Of a stretch of DNA of 64,000 nt, positions 1 through 7,738 are shown piece by piece. The translations under genes and the position numbers were made by a program. Where the stretch lies: NCBI RefSeq assembly GCF_040655735.1, contig NZ_JBFAKK010000015.1:149450-213449 (forward strand), written 5' to 3'. The stretch is from Phytomonospora sp040655735. Its GTDB lineage: Bacteria > Actinomycetota > Actinomycetes > Mycobacteriales > Micromonosporaceae. Every line of letters begins with the position of its first letter. The first letter of the stretch is position 1. The notes beneath the pieces were generated by a model, which was not told the origin of the DNA, made no database searches, and was given only the letters and a program-made list of their open reading frames with translations.

Positions 1-4
1 GCCA

Positions 5-475
5 GTGGGCCACACCGTGACCATCCCGGCCTCCAGGCCCACCGGGGCGCCGGCGCTCTACCTCGAGCAGTTCACGATCCCCGACCACATCCGCGCGTCG
101 TGGCACACCTGGGAAGCTGCGGCCTGGCGCCGCATGCGCTGGGGCGACACCAACCGGCTCCACCCACCCGACCAGCGCTTCACCATCGATCCCCCCGACG
201 AGATGTGCCCTCGTCACCTGCGGATGTGGACGTCCTGGCGCGACCGGACCTTCGACTACCGCACCGGCCGCCGCTGGCCGGGACACCCCGGCACGCCCTT
301 CGTCATCATCCACGACCTCGCCGACGCCCTCGAGGACCGCCGCATCGAGTGGGACGAGAAGACCAGCGAGCAGATGCAGCTCACTGAGCAGATCTGCCTG
401 TCGGGACGCTCACCCCAATGCGACCACCCCACCGCCCTTGACTCCCCGCCCGCCACCCACAACCAGGAGAGATGA
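5..475 (+). CDS. Hypothetical protein, possibly 5'-truncated by the window edge
   Basis: A 156-residue reading frame with the GC-rich third positions of its neighbours. It opens with a GTG at base 5, so the true start may lie upstream of the window. The product is soluble, rich in Trp and charged residues, with no signal peptide or membrane segment. I recognise no family. Its stop is followed two bases later by the ATG of the next gene, which has a good ribosome-binding site inside the end of this gene, so the two are very likely co-transcribed and coupled. Confidence 0.6.
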   Translation: MGHTVTIPASRPTGAPALYLEQFTIPDHIRASWHTWEAAAWRRMRWGDTNRLHPPDQRFTIDPPDEMCPRHLRMWTSWRDRTFDYRTGRRWPGHPGTPFVIIHDLADALEDRRIEWDEKTSEQMQLTEQICLSGRSPQCDHPTALDSPPATHNQER

Positions 476-477
476 CC

Positions 478-915
478 ATGCCCCGCTCCCCCGAAGCCCG
501 CGCTCGCCGCCGCGGCCGTGCCCGTCGGCTCACCGTCGTGGCCCTGACCGCGGTCGCGTTCACCCCGATGCTGCTGGCGGCCGACGCCGGCTTCGTCGAC
601 GACTACGGCGCCGGGCTGATCACCTTGCCCCTGGCCGGCGTCAACGGCGTCGCCGACCGCCTGTCAGCCTCCGGGCTTCCCGGCTCGGTCCTGTGGGGCT
701 GCTGGGCCTTGGCGACCACCACCGCCCTGCTGCTCCTGGCCTTCGCCCGCCGCCGGGCCGGGCACATGGCCTGGGCAGCCTGGGGCATCACCACCGTCGC
801 CCTGACGCGCATGACCTACGACGGCGAGACCGCCGCCGCGGCCGCCGTCGCGCTGCTCCTCTGGTGGATCGGTCCCGCCACGGCCGCCGACTACCTGCGG
901 CGGTCCCATTCCTGA
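478..915 (+). CDS. Small multi-pass membrane protein
   Basis: 145 residues. A basic N-terminus rich in Arg (about residues 4-18) is followed by three to four hydrophobic stretches (about 20-35, 70-90, 100-112, 122-138). An earlier ATG at 472 exists, but AGGAGA at 465-470 is correctly spaced only from the ATG at 478, so I use 478. The positive N-terminus predicts that end in the cytoplasm. It is coupled to the preceding orphan and followed by a strong terminator. No family is recognised; a small membrane protein of a plasmid accessory module is all that can be said. Confidence 0.6.
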   Translation: MPRSPEARARRRGRARRLTVVALTAVAFTPMLLAADAGFVDDYGAGLITLPLAGVNGVADRLSASGLPGSVLWGCWALATTTALLLLAFARRRAGHMAWAAWGITTVALTRMTYDGETAAAAAVALLLWWIGPATAADYLRRSHS

Positions 916-929
916 CCCGCACCCAAACC

Positions 930-970
930 AGCGAGCGCCCCGCCAGGTGAAGTCTGGCGGGGCGCTCGCT
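930..970. terminator. Bidirectional terminator hairpin between convergent genes
   Basis: A perfect 17-bp inverted repeat (930-946 and 954-970) with a 7-base loop sits between the stop of the membrane-protein gene at 915 and the stop of the minus-strand parB-like gene at 1016. It can serve both strands. There is no long T-run, as is usual in high-GC actinobacteria. Confidence 0.8.
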
Positions 971-1015
971 CGTTCGGTCTTCTGGTGGCAATGACGAAAT
1001 ACCTCCCGGCCGCGG

Positions 1016-2029
1016 CTACTCCGGCGTGGCCATCCGCTGCTGGACCTCAAGACAGACTCGCTGGAACTCCCACTCGAAGTCCCCAGCGACCTCAGCCTCC
1101 AACGCGGCGAGCAGCCGCAGCGCCGCATAGTTCTGGATCTGCCCGAGCAGCCCGTGCCCCGCGACCAGCCGCAGCTGCGGCTTCAGCCGCGCCAGGTGGT
1201 CCACCACCGGCTTCTCCAGGTTCATCGACGTGGGCGCGCTGGCAGGGAGAGCCATTCCGCGCACGTCCTGATACGCGTACGCCCACTCGACCGCTTCGTT
1301 TACCGTTTCCGGCAGGTCCAAAAGCGCGGCGTTCACGTAGTGGTTGAGCGCCACCTTCAGGTGCCCCTTGAGTTGGTCAGTGACCAGGCGTTCCACCAGC
1401 ATCTCCTGCACGGGTTCGTCCATCCGCACCGCCACGAGCTTCCAGGCGGTTCGGCGATTGCGCATCCGCATCGAGGCGCCGACCACCCTGTTCCACACCG
1501 GACGGTTCCCGTTGGAGGGAGGGGACGTAACCGGCACCACCGACCGGGGGGCCACGATGGCCACATCGGCGGCCGGCTCGCCTTCATCCGACGGCTCATC
1601 ATCGCGATCAACGGCCTGAGGCACCGGAGCGGCTTTGGCCGCAGGTTCGGTTTCAGACCGCGCCGCCGACGCCGAGGTGGCTTCGGGAGTGACCGTGGTG
1701 TCGCCGCTGGACGTCTTCTCGGCACGCGGTGCTGGGGCCTTTGCTGGAGCTGGATCGGGCTCGGCCGCGGTGGAGACTTGCGCGGCTGCGGTAGCCACCG
1801 TCGGTTCATCCTCTTCCGGCTTCACCGCCTGGTCCCGTTCGACGCCCGTGCCCGCTCGGCGCCGAGCAGGCTCTGCGGCCTTCTCCGGTACGCTCTCAGC
1901 CGAAGCCGCAGGCTGAGCCTCGCCGCTCACCGCGTCCGGATCGGGCTGGCCAGCCAGTTGCCCCCACTGCCCGGGAACCCCAGCCACCGGCGCCAACTTG
2001 TTTCCTTTGCGCTGAGGGGCAGGGCTCAT
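1016..2029 (-). CDS. Putative partition partner (ParB-position protein)
   Basis: 337 residues, in two parts. About residues 1-165 are low-complexity Ala/Pro/Glu and probably disordered. About 175-337 form a folded, helical C-terminal region with basic patches (RMRNRR near 190). The start overlaps the parA stop by 4 bp (ATGA), so it is translationally coupled and occupies the usual place of the DNA-binding partner in a parA operon. I see no classical ParB/Spo0J box or canonical HTH, so the partner role rests on position and coupling only. Candidate binding sites are the octamer repeats upstream of parA at 3277-3300. Confidence 0.55.
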   Translation of the reverse strand: MSPAPQRKGNKLAPVAGVPGQWGQLAGQPDPDAVSGEAQPAASAESVPEKAAEPARRRAGTGVERDQAVKPEEDEPTVATAAAQVSTAAEPDPAPAKAPAPRAEKTSSGDTTVTPEATSASAARSETEPAAKAAPVPQAVDRDDEPSDEGEPAADVAIVAPRSVVPVTSPPSNGNRPVWNRVVGASMRMRNRRTAWKLVAVRMDEPVQEMLVERLVTDQLKGHLKVALNHYVNAALLDLPETVNEAVEWAYAYQDVRGMALPASAPTSMNLEKPVVDHLARLKPQLRLVAGHGLLGQIQNYAALRLLAALEAEVAGDFEWEFQRVCLEVQQRMATPE

Positions 2030-3168
2030 GACAAGGCCCCCATGACCCGGCTGCCCTCCAGAGCCTCGGCGATGCGGTCAGCACCCCATGCCTTTTCCCA
2101 CTGAGCGCGGATCTGCGTTGCCAGCGGATGACCCATCCGATCCAACAGGTCCAGTGCCAGAGCCTCCACCACAATGCATACCCGAGTTGCCTGGCCCCGG
2201 CGATCGGAGCTGGCCAGGTAGGCACTGACCGGTGCCTCCGCCGACTGAGAGTCGGGGATGACGGTCCGTTCGGGGAGGCTGTGCGGGTACGTAGAGATCG
2301 GGAGCGTCCCACTGTGCTGGGCTTCGGTGACGTCTCGGACGTTGGCCGACTCGCCCGTTCGCTGGGGCTTGTATTCGTTGATGAGCAGGTCGAGCAGCTC
2401 CAGATCCGGGTGGTCGTACTGTCGGCGGATGTCCTCGATGTAGGTCAGTGTCGTTGGGATGGCACCGATGCCGAACTTCTCGGCGGTGGTCACCATCAAG
2501 GCCAGCGACGCGGCCTTGGCCGCCTGACGGCCGATGTCGCTGCCACCGGGAGGCGTGTCGAGGAGAACCACGTCGACCGTGGCGTTGGGCGGAACGGATT
2601 GCGGCTCTGCCGGGTCGGCTTCGGTGAGTGCCCGCTTGAGTGCCGCGAGGTCCCCTGGAGTCCACGTCTTGGCGATCGTTTCGATCATTTCGTAGCACGG
2701 GATGATCCAGATCTGCCCGAACCGGCCACGCAGCGGGCCGCCCTTGAACCAAGAAGCCGAGGGATCCCGGTAGTCGTCCCAGTCCACTTCGGTCATGGCG
2801 TGAGCGGCGACGCCGGGCTCACCAGAGTTGATGACCTCGATAACGGTCGTCACGTCCGGGACCTCGGTGGGCCTGCCGAACGGGTCAGGCGGGCCCGCGA
2901 TCTTGTTCACCGAACGACCGGCACCCGTCGACAGGTTGCCCTGGGCATCGGTGTCGACCATCAGCACACTGAGTCCGAACCGTGAGAACGCGTCGGCCAG
3001 CAGTAGGACCAATGTGGTCTTACCTGCTCCGCCCTTCTTGATGAGGACAGCGATCACGTTACGAATGCGAGGAGGCAGCTCACCCAGTATGGATTGCCAC
3101 GCGCTGAGTACCTCCTCTTCAGAAAGGGGATCCGCTCCAGGAGCGGTTTGGTGTGGGATCTCCGACAT
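2026..3168 (-). CDS. parA: ParA-family partition ATPase
   Basis: 380 residues with the deviant Walker A motif KKGGAGKTT at residues 44-52, the A' motif VDTDAQGN at 71-78 and a Walker B-like VVLLDTPPGG near residue 180. This is the ParA/Soj/MinD fold: an ATP-dependent, nucleoid-bound ATPase that segregates plasmid copies together with a centromere-binding partner. The N-terminal 35 residues precede the ATPase core and could contact DNA. ATG 3168 has AGGAGG eight bases upstream. The partner gene overlaps its stop. The upstream region holds three tandem TGTAGNNN octamers that may be parS or an autoregulatory operator. Confidence 0.93.
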   Translation of the reverse strand: MSEIPHQTAPGADPLSEEEVLSAWQSILGELPPRIRNVIAVLIKKGGAGKTTLVLLLADAFSRFGLSVLMVDTDAQGNLSTGAGRSVNKIAGPPDPFGRPTEVPDVTTVIEVINSGEPGVAAHAMTEVDWDDYRDPSASWFKGGPLRGRFGQIWIIPCYEMIETIAKTWTPGDLAALKRALTEADPAEPQSVPPNATVDVVLLDTPPGGSDIGRQAAKAASLALMVTTAEKFGIGAIPTTLTYIEDIRRQYDHPDLELLDLLINEYKPQRTGESANVRDVTEAQHSGTLPISTYPHSLPERTVIPDSQSAEAPVSAYLASSDRRGQATRVCIVVEALALDLLDRMGHPLATQIRAQWEKAWGADRIAEALEGSRVMGALS

Positions 3169-3276
3169 CTACGGCCTCCTGACATGGGGAAGTCTGTCGC
3201 CGCTGACTGTAATACCTACACCGGAAGCGACCGTGGACCTCAGCCGAGATCCTTCACAAGATCACCGGTTGTGCGC

Positions 3277-3300
3277 TGTAGCGTTGTAGTGCTGTAGCGT
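3277..3300. repeat. Three tandem octamers upstream of parA
   Basis: TGTAGCGT, TGTAGTGC and TGTAGCGT lie head to tail (3277-3284, 3285-3292, 3293-3300); on the minus strand they read as repeated CGCTACAGC-like units about 110-130 bp upstream of the parA start. Position next to parA suggests a centromere (parS) or operator. The CGCTAC core resembles the GCGCTACG operator seen elsewhere in the window. Confidence 0.55.
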
Positions 3301-3552
3301 CGCTTCCCATTGGGCAATGAATCCATGGCGCCTCGGGCGCCCGCCCGTTTGCGCAGCTGAGACCACTGGGGTCACAGCCTACGGCTTGTGCGGACATGGA
3401 CGAAAGTGTGCTACCCCGACGTGTCGACGGCGAGGGCCCGTCTGTGAGGGTCCGGCGTAGACAGGAGCCTTAAGGCGGAAGTCCTCAGTCGAAGGACGCG
3501 CGCTCGGGTGTGTCGGGAGGATCCCCGCTAGGAACCGTGGGATATCGTAGAG

Positions 3553-3621
3553 ATGGCCGTGGAGAGAGGCCAGTGGCGCGAACAGCCCAGAGGGTGCGAT
3601 GCCCAGTCTCCAGACGCGTAA
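3553..3621 (+). CDS. Possible 22-residue peptide ahead of a terminator
   Basis: The parA-to-3711 gap (3169-3710) has no convincing long gene. It does contain an ATG-started 22-codon frame (N-terminus MAVERGQW, one Cys) whose stop lies 4 bp before a strong terminator. I see no ribosome-binding site; TATCGT at 3543-3548 could be a -10 for a leaderless or very short-leader message. A small RNA ending at 3662 is an equally good reading. Low confidence. Confidence 0.2.
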   Translation: MAVERGQWREQPRGCDAQSPDA

Positions 3622-3625
3622 GTTG

Positions 3626-3662
3626 ACGGCCCGGACTGCTCTGATCAAGCAGTCCGGGCCGT
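3626..3662 (+). terminator. Strong terminator hairpin
   Basis: A 15-bp perfect inverted repeat (3626-3640 and 3648-3662) with a 7-base loop. It has no obvious annotated gene upstream on the plus strand within 300 bp, implying an unannotated transcript (see the 22-residue frame), or it insulates the promoter at 3676 from upstream reading. Confidence 0.75.
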
Positions 3663-3675
3663 TCATTGTGGACGC

Positions 3676-3711
3676 TTGCCCTGCTGGATGAATGTCATCA
3701 TAATGATGACA
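3676..3711 (+). promoter_or_regulatory. Leaderless promoter with a 19-bp palindromic operator
   Basis: TTGCCC (3676-3681), 17 bp, then CATAAT (3699-3704) fits a sigma-70-type promoter. Initiation 7 bases on falls on the ATG at 3711, predicting a leaderless message. A palindrome TGTCATCAT-A-ATGATGACA (3693-3711) covers the -10 and the start codon, an ideal place for repression. Confidence 0.65.
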
Positions 3712-4562
3712 TGGTGCAGAGGCAGTACCTTTCGCTGTCCCGAGGGGACATGCAGGACCTCATCGACCAGATCATCGAGCGCCGCTGCCGCGCCGAGGAT
3801 CCCGACCTGGCGAAGATCAGCGACAATCCATATGCCCTGGTCGAGTACGTCCTAGACCACCAGCGAGTCCCCGCAGGCGTCCTCGCTGACGAGGCCGCCG
3901 ACCTCCTGCGGCTCAACGAGGCGCTGCTGACCATGGACTTCCGCGCCACCGAGCGACGCACGTTGCGCGTCTACGACAACGCCCGCGGCCAGCGCCTCAC
4001 ATGGGACGCGATCGCCGAAGCCGTCGGCGTGGACGGGCGCCGCCAGGCCGAAGGCCGCCACAAACGACTCCTGGGCGCGCAGCTGCCCGGCGGCCGCCGC
4101 GACCACCTGGCCGTCCCCGCCGCCCGCCGGGCGGCTCACGCCGCCCAGCGCGCCGCCGAGCAGCACGGCCAGCGCATCTGGATCGCCCTCGAGGAGATCC
4201 TGAAGCACCGCGGCGACCTCTACCCCAACACCGCGCCGGCCGCCGACCCGCGCGCGCTCGCCGAGGGCATCGACCACCACGACATGCTCACCGCCTTCGC
4301 CGCCGACTTCGACGGCGACCTCGACGAGCTCGCCGAGCTCCTGCCCGGGCCCGCCGTGGGCGAGGCACGGTTCGCCGGCGAGACCCTCACGGTGATCGGC
4401 CTGTTGGCGCCCCTGCTCCGCGTGACCGCGGCACGGCCGGGAACCCCGGGTGCCCAGGCATTGTCCGATCTCCACGCCGCCCTGGCGGCCCACGACCGCT
4501 ACCACCGCGACCAGCGACGCAAGCAGGACGCCGAGGCCGGCCGCAAGCGCCCGCCGAGCTGA
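3711..4562 (+). CDS. Probable HTH DNA-binding protein, leaderless
   Basis: 283 residues from the leaderless ATG at 3711; a longer frame begins at 3666 but would place the promoter inside the gene. The N-terminal third is helical and acidic/basic. Around residues 85-115 there is a helix-turn-helix-like stretch (LTWDAIAEAVGVDGRRQAEGRHKRL). The C-terminal half is helical, Ala/Asp-rich and ends in a basic tail. The gene is preceded by a palindrome over its own promoter, so it is probably an autorepressed plasmid regulator. No family name can be given. Confidence 0.6.
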   Translation: MVQRQYLSLSRGDMQDLIDQIIERRCRAEDPDLAKISDNPYALVEYVLDHQRVPAGVLADEAADLLRLNEALLTMDFRATERRTLRVYDNARGQRLTWDAIAEAVGVDGRRQAEGRHKRLLGAQLPGGRRDHLAVPAARRAAHAAQRAAEQHGQRIWIALEEILKHRGDLYPNTAPAADPRALAEGIDHHDMLTAFAADFDGDLDELAELLPGPAVGEARFAGETLTVIGLLAPLLRVTAARPGTPGAQALSDLHAALAAHDRYHRDQRRKQDAEAGRKRPPS

Positions 4563-4599
4563 CCACCCGCCGACCACGAGGTGTCCAGGCGGCGCACCG

Positions 4600-4995
4600 A
4601 TGCCCGCGGCCCTCCAGGGCACCGCCACCGAGAGCGCGGACCTGCCCGACGGTGCCCGGTACGCCGGGCGCCTCGCCCACGGCGAGGCCGTCGTCGACTT
4701 CGCCACCAACGAGCAGGGTGGCACGCTGGCACGCCCCGTCCGCGGGGACGCGATCGGCGAGCGCGCTCCCCTTCGAAGCTTGCTTTCGTGCTTGGTCAGC
4801 AGCTTTCGGTACTCGTTGGAACGTCCCCCGCATCCGTGCCCACTATGCGCCGCGGCCGACCCTGTCCGCCGTCGCGGCACCATCGCCAGCACGGCCGTCT
4901 TCGTGCCGTTCCGGAAGCGCCCAGCCGTTCTCACGCGCCGCGCGTGGCGGATGTCACCTTGCATCGGGCCTGGTCAAACCAGCCTCCCGAGCTAA
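4600..4995 (+). pseudogene. Possible decayed gene
   Basis: The 4563-5061 gap holds one plausible protein fragment. From an ATG at 4600 about 50 residues (PDGARYAGRLAHGEAVVDFA region) look like real coding sequence, but after about base 4760 the same frame becomes unnatural in composition and there is no good ribosome-binding site. It may be the 5' remnant of a lost gene. Nothing else is seen in the gap except the promoter at 4993. Confidence 0.2.
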
Positions 4996-5015
4996 TACGG
5001 GGTACTATTTAACAC
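4993..5015 (+). promoter_or_regulatory. Recurrent plasmid promoter, copy 1
   Basis: Contains the shared core GGGGTACTATTTAACA preceded by CTAATAC. TACTAT (5003-5008) is the -10 hexamer. The predicted start of transcription, 7 bases downstream, is base 5016, the first base of the leader hairpin. The same block occurs at 8359, 10369 (minus), 10467, 12083 and 12749. Confidence 0.75.
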
Positions 5016-5035
5016 GTCGGGACGGCAACCCCGAC
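5016..5035 (+). ncRNA. 5'-terminal leader hairpin, copy 1
   Basis: GTCGGG (5016-5021), loop ACGGCAAC, CCCGAC (5030-5035): a 6-bp stem that starts at the predicted first transcribed base. It is followed by CCAACAAGGAG, which merges into the ribosome-binding site of the 5062 gene. One of seven copies with a conserved loop and changing stem pairs. Confidence 0.7.
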
Positions 5036-5061
5036 CCCCGTATCGCCAACAAGGAGCAGCT

Positions 5062-5604
5062 ATGCGAGCCAGCACCCGTGAACCGGCCAGCACCGACCAG
5101 AGGCGCAAGATCGTCGAACTGCTGGCCCACTACACCGCGACGGACGTCGCCGCCGACGCCGCGCACCTGTCCACCGAGGCCACCTCCGGCAGCATGACCA
5201 TGGAGCGCGCCTCGGAGATCATCGACCTGCTCCGTGAGGCCGGACCCCGCCCGGCCTTGGACCCGGCCACCATTCCGGCCGGGGACTACGCCGTCCAGAC
5301 CGGCAACACCCTGGCCTGCTACCGCATCACTGTCGGGGCCAAGGCCTGGCAGAAGTGGAACCACGTCTCCCGCCTGCGCGACGGCAAGATCGCCAGGCGC
5401 AAGCTGGAGCTGGAGGAGACCTTGCACGTCCTCGACGCCATCCGGGAGACCGGAGTCGAGGCCGCGCAGGAGGCGTACCGGGCACTGGAGCGCAAGGTCA
5501 CCGTCGTCACGCCTCCGGTGTCCACCCGGCGGTGCAGCGCCTGCGGCTGCACCTGCGCCACCGCCGACCCGCTGGCACGGCTGCGAGCGGCCACCACGGG
5601 CTGA
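5062..5604 (+). CDS. Hypothetical protein with a C-terminal Cys cluster
   Basis: 180 residues. ATG 5062 is preceded by AAGGAG at 5051-5056. The protein is mostly helical; near the C-terminus it carries CSACGCTC (about residues 155-162), four cysteines spaced like a small zinc knuckle. It is the first of several small orphan genes that share the GGGGTACTATTTAACA promoter and the leader hairpin, so it probably belongs to the same regulon. A hairpin terminator follows. Function unknown. Confidence 0.7.
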   Translation: MRASTREPASTDQRRKIVELLAHYTATDVAADAAHLSTEATSGSMTMERASEIIDLLREAGPRPALDPATIPAGDYAVQTGNTLACYRITVGAKAWQKWNHVSRLRDGKIARRKLELEETLHVLDAIRETGVEAAQEAYRALERKVTVVTPPVSTRRCSACGCTCATADPLARLRAATTG

Positions 5605-5618
5605 CCGCATATCGCCAA

Positions 5619-5651
5619 GCTGGCCTTTCCGAAGAAGAAGGGAAGGCCAGC
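5619..5651 (+). terminator. Terminator hairpin
   Basis: GCTGGCCTTTCC (5619-5630) and GGAAGGCCAGC (5641-5651) pair with one bulged base around a purine-rich loop, 15 bp after the 5604 stop. Confidence 0.65.
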
Positions 5652-5729
5652 ACCATTCATTCCCCACGGCCTCACATGGCCATCGCGGCCAGCACAAATA
5701 GCGATGTGACGCCCGCGACCTGACCACAA

Positions 5730-5754
5730 TTGCATGACTAAAACAACGTAAGAT
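5730..5754 (+). promoter_or_regulatory. Promoter with TGACTAAAACAACGTA box, copy 1
   Basis: The 16-base block TGACTAAAACAACGTA (5735-5750) is immediately followed by GAT, giving the -10 TAAGAT (5749-5754). The identical 16 bases recur at 7739-7754 with -10 TATGAT. A stretch this AT-rich, conserved in so GC-rich a sequence and placed where the -35 should be, suggests an activator- or alternative-sigma-dependent promoter. GCGGGT/ACCCGC (5761-5766, 5777-5782) can form a hairpin at the start of the transcript. Confidence 0.65.
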
Positions 5755-5809
5755 GAAGGTGCGGGTCAATTCTTCCACCCGCCCCTTTTCCTACCGAGAG
5801 GAATGCACC

Positions 5810-6070
5810 GTGACGACCAGATCCGAAGCACCGCTCGTCAACGGACGGGAATTCATTGCCGTCATGGAAGACCACCTCGCAGGGAACTACGACAAGGCCG
5901 CCGAGCGCGTGGCCGCGCTCGCCCGCCGGGCTGAGCTTGGAGGCCACGCCCGGTTCCCTGCCAAGGCCGACGAGATCGCCGCCCGCCTTCGTCAGCGCCA
6001 GGCCGGTGAGGCCGAGGACGGCAGGTCGCTGCCCGGCGCCGTCGTCACCATCACCGTCGCGGCGAGCTGA
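5810..6070 (+). CDS. Small hypothetical protein
   Basis: 86 residues starting at GTG 5810, chosen because GAGAGGA (5796-5802) is correctly spaced and because the longer frame from 5753 would begin inside the -10 element. Helical, mixed charge, with a KADEIAARLRQRQ segment and a short hydrophobic VVTITVAAS end. Same promoter box and same GAGAGGA ribosome-binding site as the 7785 HTH gene, so the two are likely co-regulated. Followed by a large terminator. Function unknown. Confidence 0.65.
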   Translation: MTTRSEAPLVNGREFIAVMEDHLAGNYDKAAERVAALARRAELGGHARFPAKADEIAARLRQRQAGEAEDGRSLPGAVVTITVAAS

Positions 6071-6088
6071 GGCCCGCCGGCACGGCGA

Positions 6089-6136
6089 GGGCCGACCGGC
6101 TTCCCCGATCGCTCGGGGGTGGCGGCCGGTCGGCCC
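6089..6136 (+). terminator. Long terminator hairpin
   Basis: A 12-bp outer stem (6089-6100 with 6125-6136) encloses an inner CCCCGA/TCGGGG stem. It marks the end of the genes to the left and the beginning of a 1.6-kb stretch without a credible gene. Confidence 0.75.
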
Positions 6137-6279
6137 GGTGTTCCTCCGCCCTCTTGCGAGGACTCCCGAAGTCTAGAACCCGTGCCGGCGCCTCCCAGGG
6201 CCCGAACCACCACCCATCAAGATGAGTGATCGGAATGCCACGGTCAGTGATGAACACGGAGCCGATCTTGGCGGTGAGG

Positions 6280-6510
6280 ATGATCTTCAACGGCGATGGC
6301 TGCAAGATCATCTTCAGGCGAGGGCGTCAAGATCATTTTCCCCGCTCCCCGAAGGGGTGCTGCACGTCGCGGCGTGAAACTTTCCGGCGCCCCGAACGCG
6401 GCGGCGCTGGAAATTTCCACCGGCCGCCGTTGAAAGTTTCCACCGGCCAAGGGCGCGTCCGGCAGAGTCCCGTGAAATTTCAGCCCGGTGGTCCGGTGAA
6501 ACTTTCCAAG
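6280..6510. repeat. Origin-like repeat block A
   Basis: Two repeat families. AAGATCAT/ATGATCTT units occur at about 6289-6298, 6304-6313 and 6329-6336, the first two as an inverted pair; AAGATCA recurs at 6507. Then come five TGAAA-N-TTTCC units: 6374-6385, 6409-6418 (palindrome GGAAATTTCC), 6431-6441, 6472-6483 and 6496-6507; two are followed by CACCGGCC. Such iteron-like clustering in a gene-free region is typical of plasmid replication origins or partition sites. No Rep gene is recognised beside it. Confidence 0.6.
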
Positions 6511-7269
6511 ATCAACTTCATGGGGTGCTGCCGGTTTCCTGCAGAAGGACCCAGGTGACCTTCGGGAGTTTCCGCCGTCGCTGGGAGGGGCCAAAGGAGC
6601 CAGCCTGGAGACCCGGGAGCCGACCACCGCGTGCCGGCGAAGCTGGCGCCGACAGTCGGCGGCCGACCGCCGGCAGGGGAGAGCCGGGCGTCGGCGCCCG
6701 GGCAGGAGCGATCGATCCGCCCACCAGCCCGAGGAGCCGCCTGGTCCGGTCCCGCCCAGGGGAGCGCCAAGACCGCCGAGGGGCTTGTCGAGGCCGTCGG
6801 CTCGGGTCACCGAGGGTAAACCGCAGTGCGGCATGCCTCCAGGCGCTGGGGGAGCCCTTGGAGTGACCCAACGCGCCCGCGCGCGCCCGCGCGCGCGAGA
6901 ATAGCGGCAAACTGCACCACAGCCAAGTCGGAACTGCGGTGACGGAGAGTCAAAACTGCACCGCCGGAATCGCTGGCTCGGCCCCCACCCCGGATAGCCA
7001 GCCACACCCATCAGGGCCGCAGCCGCATACTCAGAGCGTTTTCGCAGCTCAACGGGCACTGGTTACGGAGCCGCAGCGGGATATCCCGGGCTCAAGGCAT
7101 GGGTCGGCGCCGAGCGTGACGCCGAAGTCGGCCACGCTCCGCAGGACGGGGAGGACGACCGGCGCACGGAGGCGCGAAGCGCCCGTCCCCTCGGGAAAGC
7201 GCTGTCGCCGCCTTTCCCTACCGCGCGTCGGCAGCACGGCGGAACGGGAGCGACGCGACCCCGCGGCAC

Positions 7270-7545
7270 CGGGCGCGTGAAAGTTCTCCTGCAGACAGGA
7301 CCGGCGCTCGCGCGTGAAACCCGACCGCACCCGGCGGTACTGCGTGCAGTTTCACGCGCCGGGCGCGTGAGTCGCGCAACGAGCGCGTGAAACTGCACGG
7401 GCCCCGCTGGCCGGCCGTCGTGAAGTTTCCGCTGCGGCGCACGGCACCGGCATGAAACCGCCGCCGTGAAACTGGCGCGGTGCCCCGTGAAATTTCACGC
7501 GGAGCCCGGTGGAAACTTCGCCGGGCTCCGCGTGAAACTTCACGG
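7270..7545. repeat. Origin-like repeat block B
   Basis: About nine degenerate CGTGAAA units on both strands: near 7277, 7314, 7347 (reverse), 7386, 7420, 7465, the perfect palindrome GTGAAATTTCAC at 7487-7498, 7510 and GTGAAACTTCAC at 7532-7543. A 9-bp inverted repeat GGAGCCCGG/CCGGGCTCC (7501-7509, 7521-7529) lies between them. The stretch 6511-7269 between blocks A and B holds an alternating CG-rich tract (about 6868-6898) and otherwise no gene or repeat that I can support. Confidence 0.6.
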
Positions 7546-7601
7546 AAAACTTCAAAGGCCCCGAGTTTCGGAAGGAAACGCCCGAAGAGAACCAAGGGGC
7601 T

Positions 7602-7697
7602 ATTTAGGGCGCTACGCAGGTCAGAGATAGCGTAGCGCCCTAAATGCCGGGTATGCGGCGCAGGCCCCACGGAGGGTGGACATTTAGGGCGCTACGC
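7602..7697. repeat. 16-bp inverted repeat plus third copy
   Basis: ATTTAGGGCGCTACGC (7602-7617) is repeated exactly and inverted at 7630-7645 across a 12-bp spacer, and again in direct orientation at 7682-7697. Its GGGCGCTACG core is the same as in the operators at 9894, 14756 and 29731. Lies between repeat block B and the promoter at 7739; probably a protein-binding site, either replication control or the autoregulatory operator of the nearby regulator. Confidence 0.75.
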
Positions 7698-7738
7698 CTT
7701 GTGCGCGCGGGCCGGGTACCGTGACCCGGTTCGGTCCC

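Noticed and set aside
3379..3666. 95-codon minus-strand frame in the parA upstream gap
   Set aside because: Runs through the perfect terminator stem at 3626-3662, has poor third-position GC and no ribosome-binding site.
6244..7670. Long minus-strand frames (up to 271 codons) and several plus-strand frames in the repeat-rich region
   Set aside because: They cross the repeat blocks, have Arg/Pro/Ser-rich low-quality translations and no start signals; long open frames are expected by chance at this GC content.
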